A stretch of 64,000 nt of DNA. It comes from Nematostella vectensis (taxonomy: Eukaryota; Cnidaria; Anthozoa; Actiniaria; Edwardsiidae). The notes under the pieces were generated by a model. It had not been told where the DNA came from. It saw only the letters and a list, made by a program, of their open reading frames with translations, and ran no database searches. A program made the position numbers and the translations under genes. The stretch is from positions 12,349,040-12,413,039 of the forward strand of contig NC_064042.1 of the NCBI RefSeq assembly GCF_932526225.1. Reading direction: 5' to 3'. Positions 48,881-61,112 of this stretch are shown one piece after another; the stretch's first letter is position 1, and the number at the start of each line of letters is the position of its first letter.

Positions 48881-49194
48881 GCCTGTGTTACGCCAACTAA
48901 ACCGTAGGTTAGCGAGTTAACCCACCTCGCGAGCAGGGTTAGACTTTACCTCCAAACCAACCCAGAGTTAGTTTTCCCAGAGTTAGTTTTCCTGGAACCG
49001 GCCCCTGTGGAGTTCAGTTACCCCACCCCTTTATTTCGGGGTGTTGCGTTGCTTTTACAGTGGCCCGCTAGCCTTTGGGGATGCAGAGAGTGTAGGTCAG
49101 GGCTAGAAACGGTTCATTTTATAGTACACTGTCAACTTGGATAGAGTTACCTAGATTGTTCTACTTGCTGTTATGGTCGTCTAAGGGCGTGTTT

Positions 49195-49516
49195 TATTCC
49201 TATCATTCTGGAATTGGAATGATTAGTAGAGAATTTTCAGAATGACATTCGAGTTATTCTGCTACAGAAAGCAGAATGGGTGGGTCAGTACGCAGCTCTT
49301 ACAACCTGCAATTTGATTGGGCAAATGAACAATATCCGCACCTCGACACAAAGAACAAGAAGAATAGAGACAAAAGAACTATTTTGTAGAACAAAGATAA
49401 TAGGAGACAAAGCAGCTGCGTACTTACTCGAATGGGTGGAATGGCCTTCATTCCATTCTGAAATGGGAACTCGGGATAAACGAACGCGCACTTTTTCTAT
49501 TCTAATCATTCCACAG
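49195..49516. mobile_element. MITE-like element ending in GGAATGATTAG repeats
   Basis: The left end GGAATTGGAATGATTAG (around 49210-49226) is answered by TTCTAATCATTCCAC at 49500-49515. Internal copies of GAATGG/CCATTC occur. Overlapping ORFs on both strands are probably fortuitous. Confidence 0.4.
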
Positions 49517-49878
49517 GTAGCCTAAGCGCTTTATTTGTCCCTAATGATATTTACGTTAATCATAGGGCGAAAAAACAAAATTAGTGAAAAATGAAAAAAC
49601 CGCGAACGCAAAAGCGAGGCCCTTCTGTGGTAGGGAGCGTCGAGATTAGTCTGCACTAATCGCGAAAAGGTTTTTGCCGTGGTCGAACACGTAGATTAGG
49701 GCAAAAAACGTGCCCTTAACATCAAAATCAGAGCAAAACTAAATTACACACATATGTCCGGGCAGAGAAAACTAATTAAGGACCTTTTTTCTATGCAGCC
49801 ACAGGTACACGGGATATTTTTACGCTCGCTTGGATGATGTAATTTTGACGGTTGTCAAATTAATTGTGGTCAAGCATA

Positions 49879-50227
49879 TTACGACGACAAAAAGACGAAT
49901 TTTCTGCCGGATTCCTCTGCAATGGAAAATGATGTGGCGCTATGGTTTGGGCTGGTCGGACTCCAACTATCTGTGAGGATGTTGCCGTGATTTGAACGCG
50001 ATTAAGCGAGAGGAAGTGTTTTTTTGAGGACGGAACGTGAGGTATGGCCAAAATTACTTTTCTACCTTTCTGGTAAGAGTTCAAATCGTGAATCTTGAAT
50101 CTTGAAAAAGTCGCTGGAATACGGCCAGAGAAAACGCAAAAAGTAAACATAAACACAACACTACCCTACACACATCTTTTCAACAAGTTATTTTTCACTT
50201 ACTTTGGCCACCTGTGATCATTCTCAT
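49879..50227 (-). CDS. Small three-exon protein, 54 aa, divergent from the Myb gene
   Basis: Exons in gene order: 50203-50227 (MRMITGGQ), 50066-50113 (TTFSRFKIHDLNSYQK) and 49879-49970 (starts SWSPTSPNHSATSFSIAEES, ends FVFLSS, TAA). All junctions are GT-AG and phases agree (1, then 1). Introns are about 90 bp. It starts only 180 bp from the start of the plus-strand Myb gene, so they may share a promoter. No family recognised. The tiny exons leave a real chance of coincidence. Confidence 0.35.
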
Positions 50228-50405
50228 TCCGGAAATCACGAGACCTGAACTAAACCTTGAGAGGCGGTTACCCTGTGTTATACCAACCGTCATGCCTTGC
50301 GGTATAGAAGAAAAAAATGACGGCCCGTTCGGTATAAGTTTGAGTAGCAGCGGTTAGAGTGAAAAAAAACGACTTAAACTTCTGAACTTATGAGACGTAA
50401 GAATA

Positions 50406-52406
50406 ATGAAGCCTGAGACAGTCAGTGCACCAGATAATGATGGTGGTAATGCAAAAAAAGACGACAAAACGAGTGAAAAGTCGTCTTCTCAAGGACACGA
50501 AGGGAATAACCGAAGGATTTGATGGAGAGGTGGTTAGAAAAAAGAAGAAAGAGAGAAGGCATCAGCGTAAACAAGAAAAGGTCGTCGATGTCATAACGGG
50601 TAAGAGGAAGCAGAAAGGTGTTTTAGATGAGGATGCTTTCAAATCGACACCACAGCACGACGACTGTGACATGGAACCAAGTGTAGGTGAGAATGTTGAA
50701 AAGATAAAAAATAAACGAAAGTATAGAACAAATTCCAACAATGAAATAGCAGAAGGATGTGATGGCAGTAGAATGAAAAAGAAGGAGAAAAGGCATAAGC
50801 ATAAATTTATGGAGTTTGGAAGTGATGTCACAACAAAGAAGCAGAAGCGGGAATACAATGATGCTTTCAAATCAACATCAGAGGATGACAATTGTGATAT
50901 GGAACGAAGTGGAGTAGAGCATGTTGAAATGAAACAAAAGATTCGAGATTATCGAAAAAATTACAACAATAAAATTTCGGAAGGATATGATGGCATTAGA
51001 ATGAAGAAAAAGAAAAGAACAAGGCATAAGCATAAACTTGTGGAGGTCACAACAAAGAAACAGAAGAAAAAATGCAAAGATGCTTTGGATGAGGATGCAC
51101 TCAAATTGGCACCAGATGATGATTGTCACATTAGACTAAGGGGAGGTAAAAATGTTGCAATGAAAAAAGAGAGACAAAAGAATAAGGGAAAGAATGAGCA
51201 AGAAATAGAACTTAGCAATCATGAGTACAAGATTAAGAAAAAAAATGGTAAAAATCAGTACAAGTGTGATGAGGAGTCAATGGTGAAAAACAGTAAAAGA
51301 GGGCACTGTTACCTGAAAAAAAAGAAGACCAACATTTAGTCATCACTCAATCAAAACAAGAGACAAATATAAAAAAAAAGAAGAACCCAAGGGGTATGAA
51401 AAAGTCAAAAACTAAGATAAAGATCCTGAATTATCATGGCCGGCGATGCAAATGTGCAGATTGTAGGAAACGTTACAAAGGGAGGTGGTCTTATGAGGAA
51501 CGCCAAATTCTTCTTGACAACCTAAGGAAAATATCACTTGAATCAGGAGCTGAAGATCTTCAGTCAGATTTGTTTAAAAATGTGAGATTGAAAAATGGAA
51601 AAGCAATTAAATGGAAAGAGTTTGTAAGTCAGATGAATTTTTATGAAAAAGTAATGCAAGGATTGAATAGGTCATTTAAATCAGTTTACAATGTACTATA
51701 CTATAATATTAAAGAACAGAAAAAGAATGCTGCAGGTAGTTTTACAGAAGAAGAAATAAGGGAGTTGAAGAAACTGCATCATATATATGGAAACAATTGG
51801 AAGGAAATTTCGGCAGTTTTAGACAGGAGTTATTTTCAGGTTTATATCAAGTGGTGTTCATTAGGAGGAGCACGTGGTCCATGGTCAGATGAGGAGATCA
51901 AAAGGCTCAGAGATGCTGTCACAGTTCTAACAGAATCTAAAGGACAGACAGCAGTTTTTAAGGATATTAATTGGAAGCTGGTATCATTCATTGTTGGAAC
52001 AAGAAACTACTTTCAGTGCTTTAAGAAATGGCAATACTCTCCAAATATAGCATTCATAAGTGCAAATAAGAAAAATAGGAGATGGACAGATCAAGATTCT
52101 TGCAAGTTGATTAAAGCAGTTTATGAATCAGATGCCTTTCAAGAATGTGAGTTAGACTTCCATCAGATCTACTCATCATGGAATGGCAGTTCTTGCATAG
52201 TGTCTCCTTTCTTTCTGGCGATAAAATGGAATCAATTGAAGAGAAAATTCTTTGACAACTACAAAATAATGTCTTTTGATGACATTGTGGATGAAATGTA
52301 TAATGTACATCTTCCTAAAATAGAGCGATCTATCAAGGAGTTTGATGAATGCGTGGAAAGAGCCCAAAAAGCAATGAAGAAGAGCAGAAAACAAGCTGTA
52401 GAATAG
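50406..52406 (+). CDS. TTF1: TTF1/Reb1-like Myb-domain protein, open frame broken at two places
   Basis: First frame from ATG 50406 reads MKPETVSAPDNDGGNAKKDD. The frame from 50425 to 51339 then carries three Lys-rich repeats of about 75 aa (each starting EGxDG and containing KKKxKxRHKHK and DAFKST-type blocks). After an A8 run at 51316-51323 the frame of 51396-52406 takes over. The C-terminal 336 residues contain successive Myb/SANT repeats: GRWSYEERQILLDNLRK, GSFTEEEIRELKKLHHIYG...WKEIS, GPWSDEEIKRLRDAV...INWKLVSFIVGTRNYFQC, RRWTDQDSCKLIKAVYE. This repeat order matches RNA polymerase I terminators (TTF1, yeast Reb1), nucleolar DNA-binding proteins that stop rDNA transcription. The basic N-terminus suits nucleolar targeting. 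DMTF1 is the alternative. Poly(A) signal at 52555. Confidence 0.75.
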
Positions 52407-52554
52407 AGAATAGATTCTAACTTGGAAGATAGGCAAGTCAATATGTAACTACTGTAATGTTTTTGTATGATCCGGGCTGGGGCAGTTTTTTCATGTTTAA
52501 AGATTACCTGGCTTACAACCTTTGGAACATGTACTCAAACTGGCTTTTCTTGTA

Positions 52555-52595
52555 AATAAAAAGGAAAGGAAAGAAAAGGAAAGGAAAAAAATTGC
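52555..52595 (+). promoter_or_regulatory. Poly(A) signal followed by AAAGG repeats
   Basis: AATAAA at 52555-52560, about 150 bases after the Myb gene's stop, then GGAAAGGAAAGAAAAGGAAA. Confidence 0.6.
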
Positions 52596-52599
52596 ACCT

Positions 52600-53540
52600 T
52601 TTTCAATTATGTCCATACCTGCCCCCTCCCCCTGTTTCAGCTAATCCTGGCTGCACACCTGCATGCACATGAGATTAAAAATCAAAGGTACTTTACATTT
52701 AACTAAAAAATGCTGTTACAATAAGGTAATAAGTGACAGATTAATATAAGAATCATAGCCAGTCAATATAGACCACTGTGCATCCGAATGAGGTTTTCAT
52801 CAAGAATGCATCCATAGAGAATTTTCACAATGTTGCGTGCACATTTAAAATGCCACAGACTGGCAGGTTCCAAAACTCTGTTAAAGAAGCACACTGGCAG
52901 CCTTTTTATAGCTTCATCTGTAAATTCCATTTTGTATGCTATTTTGGAATAGCATAAATACTGTTGGACAGCCATTTTTGACTTGTTTATTAGTTTTTTT
53001 TTCTTATCCATACAGCACCCATGAACACTGCTGGATGACTGAATATATATGTATAACACAGATAAAAGAGCAACAATTAACATAGTTGCTGAAATATCTA
53101 GAGGACTAGTTGATGTTCATGTTAAGTTTTCATAATAAAAGGATGTTTTTTGCAGGTATGAATGTTATTTTAAATACCAGCCACTTATACCTACCTTGTC
53201 TTTAGATTATCATGAAAATATAATGTTTTAAATGAATAATGAATAAACAAACTAAGAAATAAAAAAAAGGAACACATAAATATTCAAGTATTAATGTGAA
53301 GCAACAATGATTGATGTATAGAGGCTGTAACAAGAGTTTAGGAAATATTATTACTTGGAACAATAAAATGAAGGGGAGGTAAAATTTGCAAACTTTATGT
53401 CTAAAACTTTTATTTTAAAACTACAGTTTTAATGAAAAGTGTGTAACTAAAAAATATCCACGAATCAGACACAAAAGATGCAGTGGTACAAAGAAAATTG
53501 GACGAATTTGGATTTTTTTATTAGACAGACCTAAAAAATG
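52600..53540. other. Intergenic stretch with an unassigned minus ORF
   Basis: A 106-codon minus ORF (52763-53083) ends KMEFTDEAIKRLPVCFFNRV... and then FKCARNIVKILYGC. It is coding-like in composition but matches no family I can name, and no poly(A) signal follows it. A fragment of the 5.3 kb MITE end is at 52620-52665. Confidence 0.3.
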
Positions 53541-53559
53541 GGCCGCCTGTGGTGGGAGA

Positions 53560-54507
53560 GAACCTCGGTCTAGCACGTCTTGTCTGTTTGGTCAGCGGTT
53601 CGACTTTGCATGCTTGCTATTGTGAGCAGCGCCATCTTTCCAAGCAGCTTGAAGGGTTGTCTACAAGAGGTAAAAATGTCCCCGAAATAATTGCATTATT
53701 GTTGTTGTTCGGGCCTTAAGGGTACATATAATGTAAAATATAGTTTCCTACACGGCTTGTGTGGTGTTTCCACTTCAGGTAATGGTACGAATTTTAGTCT
53801 TTATACGCCAAAATATTTCGCGCGCAACAAAACCCATTCATTCAGCTTTTTTAAAAAATTCGTACTCTGATACCGACAGGTACTGTAATAATCTCTAAAA
53901 AATGCAGTTTGAAAAAGTGACACTCGATACTAGATTGAGCTTCATTTCGCTCCGTACGCAGCGATTTATCGAGATTCAACTGACACGCACGTGTCTGCAT
54001 GTATGGGAGTAAACCGGTTGAGCAGGGATTTGTCAGTGAATGAAATCTCAAAACAAATAGTAATTATTTCATCGCAAGTTTGTGCTGAATACTGTACTCA
54101 GCGGCTTATGTATTTCTAACCTTGTTGCGGAATGTCCTCTTTCTTTCAATTCAGTGAAATTCGTGTAATGCTATCACAAAAGATATCAATTTTTTGAGTT
54201 TTTAGTTTGGAATAGAATGCTGCTGTGTGTAAACTCTCGCCGGACAAAACTAACAAGAAACTCAGATTTAGGTTTACATTGTTTAAAACCGCTTACTTAT
54301 GGTTAATGTTTGTGGGAGACTTGATTGATGACTTGAAAGCTTACATCATCTACCGGTAATAATCACTATAATTTGGTCCAGAGCTTGTCTTCATTATTCT
54401 TTTATTGCCTTTTATTATCTATCTCTCGTTTTGATGGCACCTACCTTTTTATTTTCACAGTTTAACTTGAAATGATGTCAGCTCAGTCCCTCCCTGCATT
54501 TGTAAAG
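53560..54507 (+). CDS. Possible gene start: 5' exon plus short coding exon
   Basis: A GC-richer block (53545-53669) with GCCATCTTTCC, the complement of an AAGATGGC element, ends at donor AGAG|GTAAAA. Exon 54461-54507 follows acceptor ttttcacag and contains ATGATGTCAGC..., coding MMSAQSLPAFVK, and ends at donor AAAG|GTATGA in phase 0. I could not identify the next exon. Family unknown. Confidence 0.25.
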
Positions 54508-54509
54508 GT

Positions 54510-56940
54510 ATGAAAGTTTGGAAAACTAAAGCAGTTTATATCAGTTTCTATTAAGACAGATCCAATGCACTTTATTTACAGTATAACAATTATTATAATT
54601 TAAAAGCTGTCTAAAGCAAGAAACAGACAGGTATTATGTTATATTATGTTTAAAGTCTCAAGATATACTGTATTAGCATAAATCCACTCACATACTATAA
54701 CAAATCTCACAATTTGATTGGCTCGTGTACTCACTCTATTGAGCTAGTGAGTAGCGAAAAAGCCAATTGAAGCGAGAGACACAAAAAAACTTGATTCAAA
54801 TTCGAGAAATTTGGTTCACCTAGTAAATGTATTTTCCATCCTTACAAAAGGACACTTAAAGTAACAAAAAGACTGAGTTTTGAATCTAAAGTTTTCAATT
54901 TTTGTTTATCTTGTGCTTTTGTTTGCATGTGTTCTTGTATGCACTAGAAACACGGAAACTCTGCACTCCGTGCCTCGTTGACTTTCTATTGGTTCATAGA
55001 TAACTCTAACTCTAACTAATTGTTAAGTATACCTTTGAAAGCTTAAAATGTTCAGTTGTCTGGTGCAAGGATAAGTATAACTTCAAGTTTACAGCCTAGA
55101 AAAATATGCTTTGTATGATCTCTTGGAAACAATGGGTATTTCACTATTGAAGCTTCACATGCTAGTTTTAAAAGTAAATTGCTTTGCCTCTAGTTGGAGG
55201 ACAATTGAGAAGGTTTATCCAAAGTAGCCTGCCATTTTCTGCCATTTTGGATTTTTGGTTTGTCCTCAGGTCATACTCGGATACCTGTGTCTATTTGCTT
55301 TTAATAAGCCTGTATGTGTGCTTGGTATTTGCAGTTGATTGTGTTTTCAGTGCTTTCAAGATATGGTATATGGGCAATTCAATGGTTGCATTGAATTTGT
55401 TTTTTAAAATTGCATTGAACCCTTCAGGACCATTGCTATCGGAGAGTGTAGACCTTAAGCTTTAAATGAAAATGGTAACATTTTTAGTGTTTGGACCACA
55501 CCAATTCCACAGGGGTCAAATACATTTGACACAGATAAATAAGAAACATCAACAAATTTTAATAGCTTCATTAAGCTGGTAATAATTTATTAAATAAACT
55601 ATGCACCAAAGCTGGTATACAGTACAGGTCTAGAGTAACATAACCTACACTCGCGAGTACTCGAGACTCGTGCATGTTCTTCTCGTGTGTTATCGAGAGT
55701 ATCGACTCGCTTTGCAAGTGATTGATTTCAGTGTTTTTTAATCCATGACTTAGCCCATTATAAAGTATAGAATGATAAGGATTGCCTGCGTGGTTAGTAA
55801 AGTAAACTCAGAAACATCGAACAAGATTTTTGCGCTATCTCGCTAACTTTAACAAAATGATTTAAATTTATAAACGAAAACTCCTGGGTTTTCGCTTTAA
55901 ATATAATAGTAAGCGAAGTAAAATAATTCCTTATAAAAGGTAGAAACGGCTCCGATTAAGTTTTTTTATTTTCTAGGGATTAATTGCGTAAAGCAATTCG
56001 AACACGCTTTGCCGTAGCTAAACGGCATGAGCCGTAAAACGAATCTTAATAACACTCGATCGACTTCGAGTGTGAAGCTAAAATCATCTACCTTTTCAAT
56101 CATCATCCTGCTAACAATTTGAGGCATAACAGAAAGTACTGCAAAGGATATTAGCCAAATAATCGAAGCTGCGGACTTTGAAGCAAGTTCAGACGATGAG
56201 ACGAAGCTACCAACTTTGAAGCTAGACAGTCATAATAAAGTGCTAGACTAGACAGCGATACTTTGTAGACAGTCTTTGTGAACATATTTTCGGTAAACAC
56301 AGAAATATTATTTCTGCGTTTAGATGATTCAAGACAAATAACAAATAACGGCAAGACAAATAAGTATAATCCCGTGCGAAAGTCTCATATTAGTTAACTA
56401 AGCTGTTATATGTGAATTCTTATGAGAAGAATTATTGTGCGTTTTATGTTTTCCCAGTTCAAGTGACAAAACCGGCAGGCTTACAAATGACTAAAAGCCC
56501 ACGAAGTATACGAATTACAATATGATACGATATTGAATTGTATTCATGATATACATTTATTATAAAGACGCTTAGTAAATCTAAAGAGACATTCGAAGGA
56601 AGAACGAATTGCGTTTAGCTATAAAGTGCGACATGTTTGATTCTTAGTTAATTAGATGTGACAATCGGGCTAAAATTCTTAACACGGGAAAAAATTATAT
56701 ACATCATGGTTAACAAAGCAGACTCAATTTTAGGTGGCTTATTCCCCCTAGTTTTTCTACTCTGATACATTGAAAATGAGGGCGTTTCGCGTCTGGATAT
56801 TTGAGTAAGTTGCGAGATGTAGAGCTTTTGATGCTTTTGACCCGTCAATCATTTTCGCGTGATATTGTTTTATATTTCAAAGCCGCGAGAGAGTGAGTTC
56901 TAAAATGCCTGAATTCAATAAAGAATGCATTTCAAGGTAA
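54510..56940. other. AT-rich intergenic or intronic stretch
   Basis: No convincing exon. Short ORFs at 55184-55465 and 56151-56354 lack motifs. Confidence 0.35.
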
Positions 56941-56996
56941 AATTTTGTTTTATTTTCGGTCTTCAGTTTTCAGTCATTATAGCTGTACAAACATAT

Positions 56997-57905
56997 TTAT
57001 GCATTAGTTTTCTTCATTCTTCGTAGCATCTTATCGATGCGGACGATGCACTCGTTCCAAAGCTTGTCTTTATCCGCAGGAGTGTGGTGGAAGTAATTCA
57101 CCAGGTGCCCCTCTTCGAGAGCCTATTTCCCTTTCTTTCCGAGGCAGTTTTTTCCTTTCCTTTTCTTCTCGCTGTAAAGCTTTCTTACCAACATGGCAGC
57201 GAAGTGTTCGTGGGAAAGACATTCACGTCTTAGCCTTTCGCACGTGGTGCGGAATCCGACAGAAACGACTGGCATTTGCAAAACTGGTGTTTGCTGGGCT
57301 GGCGTTTGCTGGACTGGCGTTTGCTGGACTGGCGTTTGCTGGACTGGCGTTTGATCGGCTGGGGTTTGATGGGCTAGCATTTGCTGGACTGGCGTTTGAT
57401 GGGCTGGCATTTGCTGGGCTGGCGTTTGCTGGGCTGGCGTTTGCTGGGCTGGCGTTTGTATATGTAACGATGCAGGCGTGCTGGTGTTGACATGGAGTGC
57501 TGTTGTGGTGTCGGCGATAATTGTAGACTATTCTAAGTGGTCGATGCGGTGGAGAATAGCTTGCTGCTGCTGCATGATGAGGTTCTGGTTAGATGTGGTG
57601 GTGGCTTGCTGCGATGTGATGTGGTGGTGTTTTTGATGATTTTGGTGCAGTTCATGGAAAAGACGTTGAAGCCAGTTGCGTGAGTCAGGTGTGGTAGGTG
57701 TGGCAAGACTCTGTGGATAGGTGAACAGCGATCGTCTTGTGGGTGGTTGAGATGGAGTGGAGAAAATAGAATGATGAGGTGATGACGGCAAGGACGGGTT
57801 TACCAGGGGCAGTTGATGTGAATGCATGAAGGCAGGCGTGGTTTGTATAGAAAAGGATGAGCGTGGCGACCAGTTAGGTGAGGCATGTTCCTGCTCTGGC
57901 GATGA
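56997..57905 (-). pseudogene. BEN-domain protein with two in-frame TAG codons
   Basis: One reading frame on the minus strand runs from about 57905 to TAA at 56997, interrupted only by TAG at 57528-57530 and TAG at 57123-57125. The N-part (MHSHQLPLVNPSLPSSPHHS..., Ser/Pro/Gln-rich, from ATG 57825-57827) ends HRIDHLE-TAG. The middle is a (QTPxQ) repeat. The C-part reads TCERLRRECLSHEHFAAMLV, KLYSEKKRKGKNCLGKKGK-TAG-ALEEGHLVNYFHH and ends IDKMLRRMKKTNA. FAAxLVRKLY...NCxGKKGK...AL matches the BEN domain, a DNA/chromatin-binding fold. Coding character continues unchanged past both stops. Each TAG would be one C-to-T change from CAG. Upstream coding probably continues through an intron. AATAAA on the minus strand lies near 56949. 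Confidence 0.6.
57287..57470. repeat. 15 bp coding minisatellite
   Basis: GGCTGGCGTTTGCTG repeats about 12 times with small changes. On the minus strand it encodes QTPVQ/QTPAQ/QMPAH pentapeptides in the BEN gene. The plus-strand translation (GLAFA)n is a shadow. Confidence 0.9.
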
Positions 57906-57909
57906 CTCA

Positions 57910-59400
57910 ACGATTAATTAAAGTGAAAATGATGTAAGCAAATATTTCCATAATGTTTCCTGTTATACATTAGTCTAAATACAGTAGTCAATAGGGCCAT
58001 TCTTGTGGCTCTGCTAAAGGAGTATTATCATGAATGGGCTTCTGTTTCCAAGCCAGGACTATATCTTACCAATATCATGCAACATTGGGATAACAAAATG
58101 GCCTGCACTGTTGGTTATAGGGCAAAAGCAAACTCATGATAATGTATGGACCTTGTCAAACTTAGATACTGTACTGTATATACAATATATACCATATATA
58201 AAGGAAACTATAATATAAATTGAAAATGATAATTATGATTAAAATTTTAAAATAGTGATAAAATAGGTTCTAGTTACTAGAAGATCTCATGGAGAAGTGA
58301 AGTGCTCAAGCTCATAGGTTGGTTGGTCTTTCAATTGCAAGGGTTACATCTATATTCTTTTAGATTTGTGTGGGGCAGTTCGCACATTTCCATAAGCCAG
58401 ATTTATACAAGACCCCCTTTTCTTTGCAGCCATTGTCTTGGCAGATCACTAACCCTTTGTTTCATGGTTTCTCTGTTTGTTTTATAAAAGAAATATAAAA
58501 CCAAATTGCTTGAAGTTTGATTTTATTAAACAAAAGAAATTGTCTGCTTTTTGGTGGTTTAGGGGCAGGGATACAACCAGTGTGCCCACCCCGAGCTGCA
58601 TGCCTGTACATACCCAGTAAGCTATTTGGGTCTAAGTGGTGGCCATAATAATAGCTACTAAAAAGATTACTGCTCATGTATTAACATAGTGAACTATACA
58701 GAATTTATGATCTCCTGCTTCTCCCTAACAATAGCTTCTGCTTGTAAGTACACTGCAGTATTCACTGGAGCCCACTGATTTCTAAAGAATCTCTGTGTCT
58801 CTTCCGTGGCTGTGTTTGCCTTGTTTTAAGAAAAATGTAGATACTTATCAATTTCGTTTTATTTCTTGGGCAATGATTTGTAATCATAGTAGTTCTGGAC
58901 TGGACATTGATGTGGAAAGATAGACTCAAAATATAAAATACTGCAAACCCAGTATCGAATAAAAAAATGTCTGATATTAGAAGGGCCAAGAAGCGGGGCA
59001 GAGAAATGAGATTATTTTGATTGACTTTCCATTTCCCTTATACACAAGTCTCATCAAATAACACAGATCTACTGAATGCTTACTATTTACCGTCATTTTA
59101 GGAATTTGGTTGGTTTGTCTTCCCTACATAAAGTTATTTCCCTCAGTTGCATTTAAAAACAAAGCCTTACATTACAATTGTCAGACAATTGGGCTGTTTG
59201 AATACCTTTTGCTTTGCCTTTAAGTGAGGGGCTAGTTTGATAATCCGAGTTCTTTTATTATCAAATGACAAACTTCAAAAGCCATGATAAGCAAACCCCA
59301 AAAAACATAGGATCATAAGTCGTCATACTTACGAAATAATTCTTTGATATCGCCATCGTATTCGTGGTATAATCGAAGGAGCTTTTAACATTATCGTAAA
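57910..59400. other. AT-rich intergenic stretch
   Basis: No ORF with a recognised motif. It may hold upstream exons of the minus-strand BEN gene. Confidence 0.35.
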
Positions 59401-59419
59401 CACAGAGCAAGTGCGAAAA

Positions 59420-59600
59420 ATCATGGCCGCTTTGTATCGTGGACTGCCAAAGGTACCCCAAATCTTGGTTTCCACAGACAGAGTCAGTCCAAATCAAAGC
59501 TGGAAAGGCAAGGAATAGACTACTAATTGCGCATTGGGGGAAGGGACCGGAGATTTCGTTACCAAGATGGCGGCGGCTTGTTCCACAGGAAACTCAAATT
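59420..59600 (+). promoter_or_regulatory. CpG-richer block with AAGATGGCGGC element
   Basis: CCAAGATGGCGGCGGCTTG near 59562-59580 matches a YY1-type initiator/start element. An ATG at 59423 opens a 31-codon ORF (MAALYRGLPKVPQILVSTDR...). This may be a promoter/5' exon of an unresolved gene. A longer overlapping ORF (59439-59774, 111 aa) has no recognised motif. Confidence 0.3.
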
Positions 59601-59779
59601 GACACGACCGAAATTAGTGTTAAAAAAACTCTTCTAACAAAGGCACATGTGAACTGCTTGTGTAATGTTGATCAGATAAGAGACAGTGAATGGGTACATC
59701 TGGCCTGGACACGCAGAGGTAAATCAAACTTATCAGTACCAACTCTGGGAAGGTACTTGCTGTTTCTTGCTTAGCGCTC

Positions 59780-61112
59780 TACTGGTGGTATATTAACTGT
59801 TGGAGAGCAAACTGAAAATGAAGAGACTGGAAGCGTGACGATTAGCGTATGTCTGGCTGGCCTTTGAAAACAAATTACAGTACCACACAATATACCTTTA
59901 GAGTTGAACGAATTCTTGAAGATGCTCAGCCCAACATTGAGGAGTAGTAGTATTATGCTGTGCACTATGGCTGCAAGAATAGCATAATCAGTATGGTTGT
60001 ATGACTCTATGGTTGTATGAAGCTATTTTTTTTTCGATTGCTGATCGTTAATTTGAACTATTTCCTCAATGTCAAGTAGCTTAGTACCTTAGTAGCTTTT
60101 TAGTACCTTAGTACTTGAGTGCTGCTTTCGGCAGACCAATTGCATGAAGTTTCCGTATAACCATTGAATAAATGACAGTGTCGAAGGCCTTAAAAAATAG
60201 CTAAGGTGATTAGAATGACGTTGCCTTTATTTATGGCTTTTATAATATCATCTCACAAAAGTAGTCATCGAATTACGACTCTGACGAATTGGCAGTATTT
60301 GTTCCGGTGCTATCCAGATTAGCTTTCTATGAATATACCTGATTGTTTTGTTGGAACATGATAGCCCTGGCCCCTCCTGAAGTGTTTGGCAATATCGGGC
60401 GAGTTCGCTCTAGGTTAAGGGTTGGCATTGACTAATCTTCCCTTAGTAACACTACAGAAATGCCACAAGCTTTTGTCTAGTAATGGTGGTATCATCTTTG
60501 TCGCGCACGATCTTCAAGATGTCACAGTATTGTTTGTTTTCCATCCTTGTGTGGGCGAGTTGCTTGAGATAATCGTTGAGACATGGAATCTTGAGTGACA
60601 ATTAAACTAATCCATATACTTTTTAGCGGTAGTTTCTCTTTTTGTAATATACAGTGACAATAAGGTATATTGCATTGTTTACAATGAAGGTTTAAGATGG
60701 AATTTGTAATAACATAATTATACATAATTGGAGAGTAGCATAATGCTTTTTTCTCTTATAATCACAATTACAATATTGATATGAAATATCTTAACAAGTG
60801 ATGTGTTGATAGAGAAGGATTTTAAAGTGATTTAAATTAATCGTAGAAAGAATTTTAGACCGCTTAACCTTAACCCATGTAGGACTTAGCCATTGACAAG
60901 TTGGTTTTTCACCACCACTGCTTTAAGGCTTTCCCTCTGCGTTTCTCATTATCAGGTAAAGCACCTTTCATTTAGAAGCAATGGAGCTGTTCAGCTCCTT
61001 GATTTCATGACCTGGAAAAAAACGATATAAAAATTGTTAAAAAAGTTTTTAGAAACCCTATTCATACTGCCTTTCCATAGATCGTAGATGATTTCGCAGG
61101 TATTTTTTACCA
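59780..61112. other. AT-rich intergenic stretch left of the tandem array
   Basis: Nothing supported. Contains a short AGTACCTTAGTA duplication near 60085-60115. Confidence 0.4.

Noticed and set aside
52763-53083. Minus ORF with DEAIKRLP resembling the start of a cytochrome bc1 subunit 7 segment
   Set aside because: Only those few residues match. The following sequence lacks the conserved FRIxRAL and LPKExW motifs, so no assignment is made.
57287-57490. Plus-strand (GLAFA)n ORF
   Set aside because: Shadow of the minisatellite, which is meaningful on the minus strand inside the BEN gene.
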